Positions 24,788-33,203 of a DNA stretch of 64,000 bases are shown one piece after another; position 1 is the stretch's first letter; the number at the start of each line of letters is the position of its first letter. A program made the translations under genes and the position numbers. The DNA is from CALJFL01 sp039964455 (lineage in GTDB: Bacteria; Pseudomonadota; Gammaproteobacteria; Pseudomonadales; Halieaceae). The stretch is from positions 372,001 to 436,000 of the forward strand of contig JBDVXK010000013.1 in NCBI GenBank assembly GCA_039964455.1. Direction: 5' to 3'. Below the pieces are notes generated by a model. The model saw only the letters and a list, made by a program, of their open reading frames with translations, was not told where the DNA came from and ran no database searches.

Positions 24788-26851
24788 ATGGCAACCATTG
24801 GACAAAGGCCTCTTCAGTCGCTGCGCGGGGTAGGACCTGCCCTGGCGGGTAAGCTTGCGGCCTATGGAGTTAACAATGTGGAGGACCTGCTGTTCCACCT
24901 GCCGCTGCGCTATCAGGATCGAACCCGGGTCACGCCCATAGGTGCGCTACAGGAAGGCGTAGAAGTTGTCGTCGAGGGAGAGGTACGCATCGCCGACATT
25001 GTGTTCGGCAGGCGGCGCAGTCTTGTGGTCAGGCTGCAGGATGGCACCGGCACACTGTCACTGCGTTTCTTCCATTTCAGCGCAGCTCAGCGCAAGTGCC
25101 TGCAGCCCGGTACCCGACTGCGCTGTTTTGGGCAGGCCAGGCGGGGGGGCAGCGGCCTGGAAATGTATCATCCGGAATACAAGCAGGTGGAACTGGATGC
25201 GGTGGAGATGGAAGAGACACTAACGCCGATTTACCCTACCACCGAAGGCATCAGCCAGAACCAGTGGCGCAAGCTGTGCGAGCAGGCGCTGGCGATACTA
25301 CTCAACGAGCAGCCACAAGACCTTTTACCCACCAGCCCCGCCTACCCTTTTGATTTGGTCGAAGCCCTGCAGTACCTGCATAGGCCTCCTCCCGACGCAT
25401 CTCTGGCATTATTACGGGAGGGGCAGCATCCCGCCCAGCTGCGCCTGGCGCTGGAGGAGCTGGTGGCACATAACCTGTCACTACAACGCCTGCGGGAAGC
25501 GCATCAGGCGGTTCCCGCCCCAATACTTTCTCCTGATCCCACAATAATGCAACGCTTTCTGGAGCAACTGCCCTTCACACCCACCGCCGCACAGCAGCGG
25601 GTAATAGGTGAGATTTCTGCCGACCTTGAGCTACAGCGACCCATGCTGCGACTGCTGCAGGGAGACGTTGGCTCCGGCAAAACACTGGTGGCTGCCGCCG
25701 CCGCGCTGCAGGCCATAGCCAATGGCTACCAGGTCGCGATTATGGCGCCCACGGAAATTCTCGCCGAGCAGCACTGGCAAAATTTTGCCCAGTGGTTTGA
25801 GCCGCTGGGTATAGAGCGGGCCTGGCTAAGCGGCCGGGTTAAAGGCAAAAAGCGGGAAGCGGCCCTCGCCGTGATTGAGTCCGGCGAAGCAGCCCTTGTC
25901 ATAGGCACTCACGCACTTTTTCAGGGCGAAGTCAGCTTTGCCCGACTGGGCCTGGTCATCGTTGACGAGCAGCATCGCTTTGGGGTTCACCAACGTTTGG
26001 CGCTTACCGACAAGGGGGCCGCCGGAGCTCGCCCCCATCAACTGGTCATGACCGCAACACCTATTCCCAGAACATTGTCGATGGTGGCCTACGCCGACCT
26101 GGACTGCTCGATTATCGATGAGCTGCCTCCTGGCAGAACACCTGTCGAGACGCTACTGATCGACAGCAGTCGTCGCGAGCAAGTGGTACAACGGGTGGCA
26201 AAAGCCTGCGCGGGCGGGCGCCAGGCCTACTGGGTGTGCACACTGATAGAAGAAAGTGAGGCACTGCAAGCACAGGCCGCAGAGGTTACCGCTCAGGAAT
26301 TGGAGCAAGCACTACCAGAGCTGTCGGTGGGATTGATTCACGGGCGCCAAAAGCCCGCAGAGAAAGACGCCGTAATGGCTGCCTTCAAGGCGGGTGATAT
26401 TGCACTGCTGGTAGCAACAACAGTGATTGAAGTGGGTGTAGACGTGCCCAATGCCAGCCTGATGATCATCGAAAACCCCGAACGCCTCGGGCTGGCGCAG
26501 TTGCACCAGCTACGCGGGCGGGTTGGTCGGGGAGAAGCCGCCAGCCATTGCCTGTTGCTGTACAAGACTCCGTTGAGCAACAACGGCAAGCAGCGTCTGC
26601 AGGCTCTCAGGGCGAGCGCCGATGGCTTCTATATCGCTGAAAAAGATCTGGAGCTGAGGGGCCCGGGGGAAGTGCTGGGAACACGCCAGACCGGCCTTAT
26701 GGAATTTCGAGTGGCACGACTACCAGAGCACGATGCCCTGCTGGAAGAAGTACAGCGGCTATCCGACGAGTTGCGCGCCAGCTACGCAGAACAAGTGGAG
26801 CCACTTGTTCTGCGCTGGACCGCTAACCGTCAAAAATTTGGCCAGGTGTAA
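24788..26851 (+). CDS. recG: ATP-dependent DNA helicase RecG
   Basis: Remodels stalled forks and branched DNA. The 687-residue product has an N-terminal wedge/OB domain (about 1-190, with LRGVGPALAGKLAAYG and LLFHLPLRYQDR), Walker A GDVGSGKTLVA, DEQHRFGVHQR for Walker B, motif TATPIPRTL, helicase C-terminal motifs ATTVIEVGVDVPNA and QLRGRVGRG, and the end region HDALLEEVQRLSD. It runs on from oxyR after a three-base gap and converges on the rubredoxin fusion gene, 15 bases away. Confidence 0.97.
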   Translation: MATIGQRPLQSLRGVGPALAGKLAAYGVNNVEDLLFHLPLRYQDRTRVTPIGALQEGVEVVVEGEVRIADIVFGRRRSLVVRLQDGTGTLSLRFFHFSAAQRKCLQPGTRLRCFGQARRGGSGLEMYHPEYKQVELDAVEMEETLTPIYPTTEGISQNQWRKLCEQALAILLNEQPQDLLPTSPAYPFDLVEALQYLHRPPPDASLALLREGQHPAQLRLALEELVAHNLSLQRLREAHQAVPAPILSPDPTIMQRFLEQLPFTPTAAQQRVIGEISADLELQRPMLRLLQGDVGSGKTLVAAAAALQAIANGYQVAIMAPTEILAEQHWQNFAQWFEPLGIERAWLSGRVKGKKREAALAVIESGEAALVIGTHALFQGEVSFARLGLVIVDEQHRFGVHQRLALTDKGAAGARPHQLVMTATPIPRTLSMVAYADLDCSIIDELPPGRTPVETLLIDSSRREQVVQRVAKACAGGRQAYWVCTLIEESEALQAQAAEVTAQELEQALPELSVGLIHGRQKPAEKDAVMAAFKAGDIALLVATTVIEVGVDVPNASLMIIENPERLGLAQLHQLRGRVGRGEAASHCLLLYKTPLSNNGKQRLQALRASADGFYIAEKDLELRGPGEVLGTRQTGLMEFRVARLPEHDALLEEVQRLSDELRASYAEQVEPLVLRWTANRQKFGQV

Positions 26852-26866
26852 TCCCGACGACAAAAC

Positions 26867-28237
26867 TCAGCTGAGAATAGCGGGCAATTCCTTCTGCAGC
26901 GCCATCTTCGCCTTGGTGGCTTCACCGGTCAGGGCAAAGCCCAACAGGTCGCCGGCACTGGAGCGAAATTCAGCTTTGACGTTGCTGCCGTCCGCTTCAA
27001 TTTGCCAATCACCTTCAGCGCCTGGAGCTGGCGGAGCCACCACCACCGGACAGGCCGGTGTTTTAATGGTTACCGGCATGGCCGGGTAGGTCACGGCTGT
27101 AGGCTCGCCCGCCAATGTTTTGCCCAGCGCCCGTGCTGCCGCCATTAGTGGGGCTACGTAGACCAGAACGTGTCCGGCAACCTCTGCGCAATCACCCATG
27201 GCGTAAACATTGGGCGCGCTGGTTTCCAGCAGATTATTGGTCACAATGCCGCGGTTGGTTTCAATGCCTGACGCCTGCGCCAAGTCAACGCGGGGGCGTA
27301 CACCCACCGCCGAAACAACCATATCGGCCGCGATGGTTTCGCCGTTGTTAAGGCTAACCACCACGCCCTGATCAGCTTTGTTAACTGCAGTGACCAGTGG
27401 CCCGAAGTGGAATTTGGCGCCCTTCTCCTCCAGCGCTGCCTGAACGGCCTTGCCAGCCGCTTCGGGCAACAAGGTGGGCAGGCAGTAAGCCAGTGGATCA
27501 ACCGCTTCTACTTCAAAGCCACCATTGAGCAGGTCATTGGTGAACTCACAGCCAATCAGGCCGCCACCAATAATGCACACCTTCTTGACGTTATTCTTGG
27601 CCACGGCGGTACGAAAATCATCGTAGTCCAGCAGGTCATTTACCGAATAAACCATCTCCAGAGCATCTCCCTCGATGGGAGGGCTGATGACATTGGCGCC
27701 TACCGCCAACACCAATTTGCTGTAGTGAATCGCGGTATCGGCATCGCCCACCCGGATCAACTGCTCCGCGGTATCAATCGCGTTCACCTTGGTCATGGTC
27801 CAAACACTGGCCTTGAGCATTTTGCCCATGCTGCCGGCATCCAGTTGCGCCAGGTCATCGGCAGAGGTGTCCTTGGTGTAACCAGTGGACAACATAGGCT
27901 TGGAATAGGACCTGCCATCGTCCGAAGTAATCAGTATCAGCGGTGTCTCAGTGTCGTGCTTGCGAAATTCTTTGGCCAGGCCATAACCCGCCAGGCCCGT
28001 GCCTAGTATTACGACTGGTGCGTGAACTTCATCAACCACCGGTTCCTCGTGATGGGGGGTATCCTCTACGACGGCTTCCTCGATCAGCTCGAAGTCTTCC
28101 TTGCCTACGCCACAGTCGGGGCAGAGCCAGTCCTCGGGAACATCTTCCCACTTGGTTCCCGGCGCAATACCGTCATCCGGCCAGCCTTCTTTTTCGTCGT
28201 AAACCAGGCCACAGACAATACATTCCCACTTACTCAT
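26867..28237 (-). CDS. Rubredoxin fused to NAD(P)H:rubredoxin reductase
   Basis: A 456-residue fusion. Residues 1-55 are a complete rubredoxin with the iron ligands C6, C9, C39 and C42 (CIVC and CPDC). After an acidic linker (about 55-72) comes a full FAD reductase: FAD site VVILGTGLAGYGLAKEF, NAD site KVCIIGGGLIGCEF, and the second FAD site NVYAMGDCAEV, with the C-terminal interface domain. Family knowledge: rubredoxin reductase passes electrons from NADH to rubredoxin for alkane hydroxylases or for oxygen and superoxide detoxification. In P. aeruginosa rubredoxins and reductase are separate genes, near recG as here. No alkane hydroxylase is nearby. Possible promoter at 28329-28356. Confidence 0.93.
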   Translation of the reverse strand: MSKWECIVCGLVYDEKEGWPDDGIAPGTKWEDVPEDWLCPDCGVGKEDFELIEEAVVEDTPHHEEPVVDEVHAPVVILGTGLAGYGLAKEFRKHDTETPLILITSDDGRSYSKPMLSTGYTKDTSADDLAQLDAGSMGKMLKASVWTMTKVNAIDTAEQLIRVGDADTAIHYSKLVLAVGANVISPPIEGDALEMVYSVNDLLDYDDFRTAVAKNNVKKVCIIGGGLIGCEFTNDLLNGGFEVEAVDPLAYCLPTLLPEAAGKAVQAALEEKGAKFHFGPLVTAVNKADQGVVVSLNNGETIAADMVVSAVGVRPRVDLAQASGIETNRGIVTNNLLETSAPNVYAMGDCAEVAGHVLVYVAPLMAAARALGKTLAGEPTAVTYPAMPVTIKTPACPVVVAPPAPGAEGDWQIEADGSNVKAEFRSSAGDLLGFALTGEATKAKMALQKELPAILS

Positions 28238-28328
28238 ACCAATACTCTCTCACGTTCTGCTAGATCCCCGAATAACGAGGCCAAGCGAGGGCCCACGGGG
28301 GTAAAAAAGATAAAATTTGCGAGGCCAC

Positions 28329-28356
28329 ACTATAGGGTTGTATGAAAATTGTGCAA
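28329..28356 (-). promoter_or_regulatory. Possible promoter for the rubredoxin-reductase gene
   Basis: On the minus strand: TTGCAC (28356-28351), 16 bases, TATAGT (28334-28329), 92 bases ahead of the gene start. The -10 matches five of six bases; the -35 is weak. Confidence 0.4.
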
Positions 28357-28451
28357 GAGTTTTGTGCCTGAAAGAAGCGCATCCAATGCTTGCAACAAGG
28401 CGCTGACTCAAGCAAATTGTCGTCTCTTCCAGCCCATTCAGAACCCAGTCT

Positions 28452-29075
28452 ATGCCCGGCAATCGCGGCCAATCTCAGCAGGAACCGAAGTGGCGGCCAT
28501 GGCGACGGTATTCAGCGACCGAGTTGCCGGCAGCACAGCGTAACTGGCTGCTGGATAACAGCTCACTGACGGCGAGACTGATCGGCTGCGGGGGGGGTGA
28601 ATTCAGTGTGCAGCGCCTCAGCCAACGCTGGCAGGTGCCTACCCCCTCTGAGCGCCGCCTGTTATCGGCTCCCGATCGCGAACTTGGGTTGGTACGTGAA
28701 GTCACATTGCAGCTGGCTGGCACAGCGGTTGTTTTCGCCCGCAGTGTATTCCCCAATGCCAGCCTCGTCGGGCCATTACGGCACTTGCGAGGCCTGCAAA
28801 ACCGATCGCTAGGAAGCATTTTGTTCCAGCACCCCGGGCTGCGGCGCAGCGAATTTGAACTGGCATTACTACAGCCAGGCAGTTCCTACCTGCCGACGGC
28901 ACTGCATCAGAACACCCCGATTTGGGCCAGGCGATCGCGCTTCGAGATCGATGGCAAGGCGGTGCTGGTCAGCGAGGTCTTCCTCGACACATTTAAACCC
29001 TGGGCTGGCGTACTCCCGGTGCACCGCTCACAGCGCGGCAAGGTCAGCACTGCATTTCGGCGAGCAACACAGTAA
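28452..29075 (+). CDS. ubiC: Chorismate lyase UbiC
   Basis: Removes pyruvate from chorismate to give 4-hydroxybenzoate, the first ubiquinone-specific step. The 207-residue product is somewhat longer than the 165-residue E. coli enzyme. Motifs include LGLVREVTLQLAG, FARSVFPNASL, LGSILFQHPG and ARRSRFEIDGKAVLVSEVFL, whose glutamate and arginines line the active site. The start ATG 28452 has no strong ribosome site. ubiA follows 35 bases on, the standard ubiCA pair. Confidence 0.92.
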   Translation: MPGNRGQSQQEPKWRPWRRYSATELPAAQRNWLLDNSSLTARLIGCGGGEFSVQRLSQRWQVPTPSERRLLSAPDRELGLVREVTLQLAGTAVVFARSVFPNASLVGPLRHLRGLQNRSLGSILFQHPGLRRSEFELALLQPGSSYLPTALHQNTPIWARRSRFEIDGKAVLVSEVFLDTFKPWAGVLPVHRSQRGKVSTAFRRATQ

Positions 29076-29110
29076 GCTTGGTACCTTCCTGAAACTGACA
29101 TCGATACTGC

Positions 29111-29983
29111 ATGACCATTGCCACCAAAGCTGCTGCCCTGCTGCAACTGATCCGCTTCGACAAGCCCATTGGGACACTGCTCCTGCTGTGGCCTACTCTG
29201 TGGGCCCTGTGGATCGCCGCAGGCGGTGTTCCCGATACCAATCTGCTGATTATTTTTATCCTGGGCACCTTCCTGATGCGGTCGGCTGGTTGTGTCGCCA
29301 ATGACCTTGCGGACCGCAACCTGGATGGGAGTGTAGAGCGCACAAAAACGCGTCCGCTGGTTACTGGCGCGGTAACTACCGGCGAGGCCACCCTGTTCGG
29401 CCTGGCCCTGTGCCTGCTCGCCTTTATTCTCGTGCTGTTCACCAACAACCTCACCATTATGCTGTCGCTGCCTGGAGCGGCCCTGGCGGCAAGCTACCCA
29501 CTGATGAAGCGGTTCACGCATATGCCGCAGCTGGTGCTGGGCCTGGCATTTTCCTGGGGTATACCGATGGCTTTTGCGGCGCAAACAAATACCCTGCCTA
29601 CCGGCTGCTGGCTGTTGTTTATTGGTAATGTGCTGTGGACAGTGGTCTATGACACTAAATACGCCATGGTCGACCGGGAGGACGATATCAAGATAGGCGT
29701 CAAATCAACGGCGATTCTTTTTGGCGATGCGGACCGGCTGGTCATTGCTTGCCTGCAGGTCATGTGCCTGCTGGCCTACTATCTGGGCGGGCAAAAGTTT
29801 GACCTTGGCCTGTACTTCAATCTTGGGCTTGTTGTTGCGGCACTGCTTTTCGGTTATCACCAGTACCTCATTCGCAACCAGGACCGTGATGCCTGCTTTC
29901 GCGCCTTCAAGCACAATAACTGGGTAGGGCTGACAATCTTCACCGCAGTGGTTCTCGATTATGCGCTGGGCAATGCCAGTTGA
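29111..29983 (+). CDS. ubiA: 4-hydroxybenzoate polyprenyltransferase UbiA
   Basis: Membrane enzyme that joins the octaprenyl or nonaprenyl tail to 4-hydroxybenzoate in ubiquinone synthesis. The 290-residue product has about eight or nine membrane helices and both aspartate-rich motifs: CVANDLADRNLD near 60 and DTKYAMVDREDD near 180, which bind Mg-diphosphate. The first part KPIGTLLLLWPTLWALW is diagnostic. Acts after UbiC; the gene directly downstream starts six bases after its stop and probably shares the transcript. Confidence 0.96.
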   Translation: MTIATKAAALLQLIRFDKPIGTLLLLWPTLWALWIAAGGVPDTNLLIIFILGTFLMRSAGCVANDLADRNLDGSVERTKTRPLVTGAVTTGEATLFGLALCLLAFILVLFTNNLTIMLSLPGAALAASYPLMKRFTHMPQLVLGLAFSWGIPMAFAAQTNTLPTGCWLLFIGNVLWTVVYDTKYAMVDREDDIKIGVKSTAILFGDADRLVIACLQVMCLLAYYLGGQKFDLGLYFNLGLVVAALLFGYHQYLIRNQDRDACFRAFKHNNWVGLTIFTAVVLDYALGNAS

Positions 29984-29989
29984 TGCCCT

Positions 29990-31153
29990 ATGACCGGGGA
30001 TAAAGAACAGCCCTATACCGTCGAGTTCGCAACGAGCCTGGCCACGATCAGCGCAGACGATTGGGATCGCGTCGCCGGCGAGGACTACCCCTTTCTCAGG
30101 CACAAATTCCTTCTCGGCCTGGAAGAGACCGGCTGCACCACGGCCGACAGTGGCTGGCAGCCCTGTCACGTGGTGCTTCGCCGCGGTTCGGACGCTATAG
30201 CCGTCATGCCCATGTACCTCAAATCACACTCGTATGGGGAGTATGTATTTGACTGGTCATGGGCCGATGCCTGGCAACGCAGCGGCCTGGATTATTACCC
30301 CAAGCTGGTAAGCGCCATACCGTTTACCCCGGCTACCGGTCCCCGCCTGTGCATAGGCGAGGGCGAGGATGCCGCGGCAGTGACCAGCACCGTGCTACAG
30401 GCCATACAACAACTGGCCAGCAAACGAGGAATTTCTTCCTGGCATATTCTCTTCCCCAGCCAGGCGGTCAGTGACGAACTGCTGCAGCTGGGCCTGCACC
30501 AACGCGTCGCAACCCAGTTCCATTGGTTCAATGATGGCTATAAAACCTTCGATGAATTTTTGAGTACGTTCAGCAGCCGGAAACGCAAAAACCTCCGCCG
30601 GGAACGCAAGCGGGTGATCGAACAGGGGCTGCGGTTGGAAACACGAACCGGCAGCGAGATAGAAGACCAGCACTGGCAGCAGTTTTACACTTTTTATCAA
30701 ATGACCTACGCCAAGCGCAGTGGCCACGGCGGCTACCTCACGCGCGAATTTTTTATCCAGACGGCGGCAGCGATGGGCGATCAGGTGGTAATGGTCATGG
30801 CCTACCATGAGGACAGCCCTGTAGCGGGTGCTCTGTATTTTCGTTCAGCAGATACGTTATTCGGGCGTTATTGGGGGTGTGAGCGTGAGTTTGATTGCCT
30901 GCACTTTGAGGCCTGCTATTACCAGGGCATCGAATACTGTATCGAACACGGTCTGCAGCGGTTTGATCCCGGCGCCCAGGGCGAACACAAAATACAGCGC
31001 GGCTTCCACCCGGTGCACACCTACTCCAATCACTGGATAGCCGACGCGCAGCTCTCGGCCGCCGTGGGTGACTTCACCCGACGAGAGATCGCTCACGTAG
31101 AAGCTTATAAAGAGCAAGCCGCTACGTTGCTGCCCTTTAAGCAATCCCTTTGA
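29990..31153 (+). CDS. FemAB/GNAT-like protein (DUF482, peptidogalycan biosynthesis type)
   Basis: A 387-residue protein of the DUF482/FemAB-like family, built as tandem GNAT folds. Seen: SWADAWQRSGLDYYPKLVSA near 85, the basic SSRKRKNLRRERKRV segment near 200, then the C-terminal GNAT part with VAGALYFR, GRYWGCEREFDCLHFEACYY and HKIQRGFHPVHTYSNHWI. Known relatives are annotated as peptidogalycan biosynthesis proteins, but the acyl acceptor is not established. The gene begins six bases after ubiA. It converges on the DUF938 gene, with the two stops abutting. Confidence 0.82.
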   Translation: MTGDKEQPYTVEFATSLATISADDWDRVAGEDYPFLRHKFLLGLEETGCTTADSGWQPCHVVLRRGSDAIAVMPMYLKSHSYGEYVFDWSWADAWQRSGLDYYPKLVSAIPFTPATGPRLCIGEGEDAAAVTSTVLQAIQQLASKRGISSWHILFPSQAVSDELLQLGLHQRVATQFHWFNDGYKTFDEFLSTFSSRKRKNLRRERKRVIEQGLRLETRTGSEIEDQHWQQFYTFYQMTYAKRSGHGGYLTREFFIQTAAAMGDQVVMVMAYHEDSPVAGALYFRSADTLFGRYWGCEREFDCLHFEACYYQGIEYCIEHGLQRFDPGAQGEHKIQRGFHPVHTYSNHWIADAQLSAAVGDFTRREIAHVEAYKEQAATLLPFKQSL

Positions 31154-31753
31154 TTATGGCATCCGCCAAACCAGCAGCCGATTGTTGGCGGGCATCTCAT
31201 TGTCCTCAAGCAGCTGCAAACCGATGCCTCTGGCCAGCTCATCGACTGCCTCAAAGTCTCGAATAGCACTCAGGGGGTTGCGAGCCGCCAGCCATTGGTC
31301 AAACTGCGCGTTGCTGGCACTGCTGTAGTTGCCGCCGTAGTTGAAAGGTCCGTAAACGGCCAACTGCGCGCCTGATTTAAGTACAGCGTCCAGACCAGAG
31401 AAGAAGTCGCCCACCGCTTCCACGCCCATAATATGCAGGGTGTTGGCCGAGAATACGCCATCTATCTCCATTTCCGGCCAGGGCCGGCGACGCACGTCGA
31501 GCACCTGAGGGGGCGCCAGGTTCTCTGAGGTATATTCGGCACAACGCGGCAACAGCACGGGCAAATTTTCAGCAGTCTCTGTAGGCAGCCAGCGTAAGTG
31601 TGAAAGTGCGTCGGCAAAGAAAGTAGCATGTTGCCCGGTGCCGCTACCCACCTCAAGTATCGAGTCGCTGGTGGCAAACACACGAGACAGGACTGCCAGT
31701 ATGGCTATCTTGTTATTTTCACAGGCCTGAGAGAAAGGTAGGTCAGCGATCAT
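31154..31753 (-). CDS. DUF938 SAM-dependent methyltransferase-like protein
   Basis: A 199-residue DUF938 protein. The SAM site is ILEVGSGTGQHATFFA, followed by family stretches VFSANTLHIM and LAVYGPFNYGGNYSSASNAQF near the C-terminal half. The substrate is unknown. It lies 60 bases after yaaA on the same strand and is likely cotranscribed with it. The ATG at 31753 gives MIADLPFSQACENNK; the family core begins at FSQACENNK, in keeping with this start. Confidence 0.85.
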   Translation of the reverse strand: MIADLPFSQACENNKIAILAVLSRVFATSDSILEVGSGTGQHATFFADALSHLRWLPTETAENLPVLLPRCAEYTSENLAPPQVLDVRRRPWPEMEIDGVFSANTLHIMGVEAVGDFFSGLDAVLKSGAQLAVYGPFNYGGNYSSASNAQFDQWLAARNPLSAIRDFEAVDELARGIGLQLLEDNEMPANNRLLVWRMP

Positions 31754-31813
31754 CTATAGCACCCCTGCCCGGCGTGAGCCAAATCGGCCAGCACAAGGCC
31801 CCGGCAAAGAGGG

Positions 31814-32593
31814 TCAGCCTGGCGGCTTGTCCCGCGTGAATACCAGCTCACGTGCGGTCGATTCACCCTTGCTGTAGCGGTATCCGGCCACCCGAAACTT
31901 TTTCAAGGCGTCTGGCTCGTTAATCGCGTTATCAATGATGTAGCGCGCCATCTGGCCCCTGGCCTTTTTCGCGTAGAAACTGATGATTTTATATTTTTCG
32001 CCCTTCAGGTCCTTGAACACGGGTGTAACAATATCCGCCTCGAGTTCGCCGGCCTTCACTGACTTGAAATACTCATTGGAGGCAAGATTAACCAGCACCG
32101 GTGAGCCGCTCTTCTTCAATTGCCTGTTAAGGCCCTGATTGATTCGGTCGCCCCAGAACTGATAGAGGTCCTTGCCGCCACTATTACCAAACTTCAGTCC
32201 CATCTCGAGGCGATAGGGCTGCATCAAATCCAGTGGTCGCAACAAGCCATACAGGCCGGAGAGAATACGCAGGTGCTTCTGTGCAAAGGAGAGCTCAGTT
32301 GCGCTGAGTGTCTCGGCTTCCAGGCCGGTATACACGTCTCCCTTGAATGCCAGAACCGCCTGCTTTGCATTCTCCAGGCTGAAGGGTTCCTGCCAGTTCA
32401 TGAAGCGCTGGTGATTGAGTTCGGCAATTTTCTCGCTCACCCCCATGAGTTCACGAATATCCTGCGGGGACATCGCGCGGGCATCCGCCACCAGCGTCGC
32501 CGCGTCCTCAATAAATTCTGGTTGTGTTTTTTTGCGCGTCGTTGGTGGGGTATCAAAGTCCAGCGTCTTGGCCGGAGATATTACAGTCAGCAT
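31814..32593 (-). CDS. yaaA: Peroxide stress protein YaaA
   Basis: A 259-residue DUF328 protein. E. coli YaaA is OxyR-induced and lowers unincorporated iron during peroxide stress. I start at ATG 32593 giving MLTVISPAKTLDFDTPPTT, the invariant N-terminus; an upstream in-frame start adds 13 non-conserved residues. Further family marks are LSGLYGLLRPLDLMQPYRLEMG, LVNLASNEYFKSV and FYAKKARGQMARYII. It diverges from the TRAP permease genes with 103 bases between starts. An OxyR gene lies 8 kb away; I could not recognise an OxyR site here. Confidence 0.95.
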   Translation of the reverse strand: MLTVISPAKTLDFDTPPTTRKKTQPEFIEDAATLVADARAMSPQDIRELMGVSEKIAELNHQRFMNWQEPFSLENAKQAVLAFKGDVYTGLEAETLSATELSFAQKHLRILSGLYGLLRPLDLMQPYRLEMGLKFGNSGGKDLYQFWGDRINQGLNRQLKKSGSPVLVNLASNEYFKSVKAGELEADIVTPVFKDLKGEKYKIISFYAKKARGQMARYIIDNAINEPDALKKFRVAGYRYSKGESTARELVFTRDKPPG

Positions 32594-32696
32594 GTTTTTT
32601 CCCGTCACTCCTCTGGCGGCACAATCATTCACCCGCCCAAGCGCGCTATGATACTCTCCACCGTAATAATCAAAAAGACCCGTTTTACAATTCCCG

Positions 32697-33203
32697 ATGC
32701 GAGCACTGCTTCAGCACATTGACGCCTTTACCAGTCACTGCGGTCGACTGCTGGCCTGGCTGGCGCTCTTTATGGCGCTGGTAACAACGCTGGTGGTGTT
32801 TTTACGCTACGGTTTTAACATCGGTTCTATCGCCGCCCAGGAAGCCGTCACCTACATGCACGGAAGCCTGTTCATGCTGGGCGCGGCCTTTGCCCTGAAA
32901 ACCGGCGCGCATGTGAGAGTGGATATTTTTTACCGTAACTTCAGTCCAAGAGCACAGGCGTGGGTGAACAGCCTGGGCGGAATACTCTTTTTGATGCCTC
33001 TGTGCCTGTTCATTTTCGGGATCAGCATCAACTATGTGGCGGAGTCCTGGGCGATACGCGAGTCCTCCCCGGAGCCAGGTGGCATTCCCGCTGTGTTCCT
33101 GCTCAAAACCTTGCTGCCCCTGATGGCAATCAACCTTATGTTGCAGGGCATGGCTGAAATTCTGCGCAGTTCATTGCTGCTTATCGAAGGCGACAACCGC
33201 TAG
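32697..33203 (+). CDS. TRAP transporter small permease (DctQ type)
   Basis: Small membrane subunit of a tripartite ATP-independent periplasmic transporter, 168 residues with four helices (about 17-38, 52-70, 90-112, 135-155). Family features: FLRYGFNIGSIAAQEAVTYM in the first half and GAHVRVDIFYRNFS in the loop. It helps fix the substrate-binding protein to the large permease. Its stop TAG shares one base with the GTG start of the DctM gene, so the two are coupled. The likely substrate is inferred below from the binding protein. Confidence 0.9.
   Translation: MRALLQHIDAFTSHCGRLLAWLALFMALVTTLVVFLRYGFNIGSIAAQEAVTYMHGSLFMLGAAFALKTGAHVRVDIFYRNFSPRAQAWVNSLGGILFLMPLCLFIFGISINYVAESWAIRESSPEPGGIPAVFLLKTLLPLMAINLMLQGMAEILRSSLLLIEGDNR

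Noticed and set aside
26867..28237. Alkane degradation cluster
   Set aside because: Only the rubredoxin-reductase fusion is present; no AlkB-type hydroxylase or transport gene is nearby.
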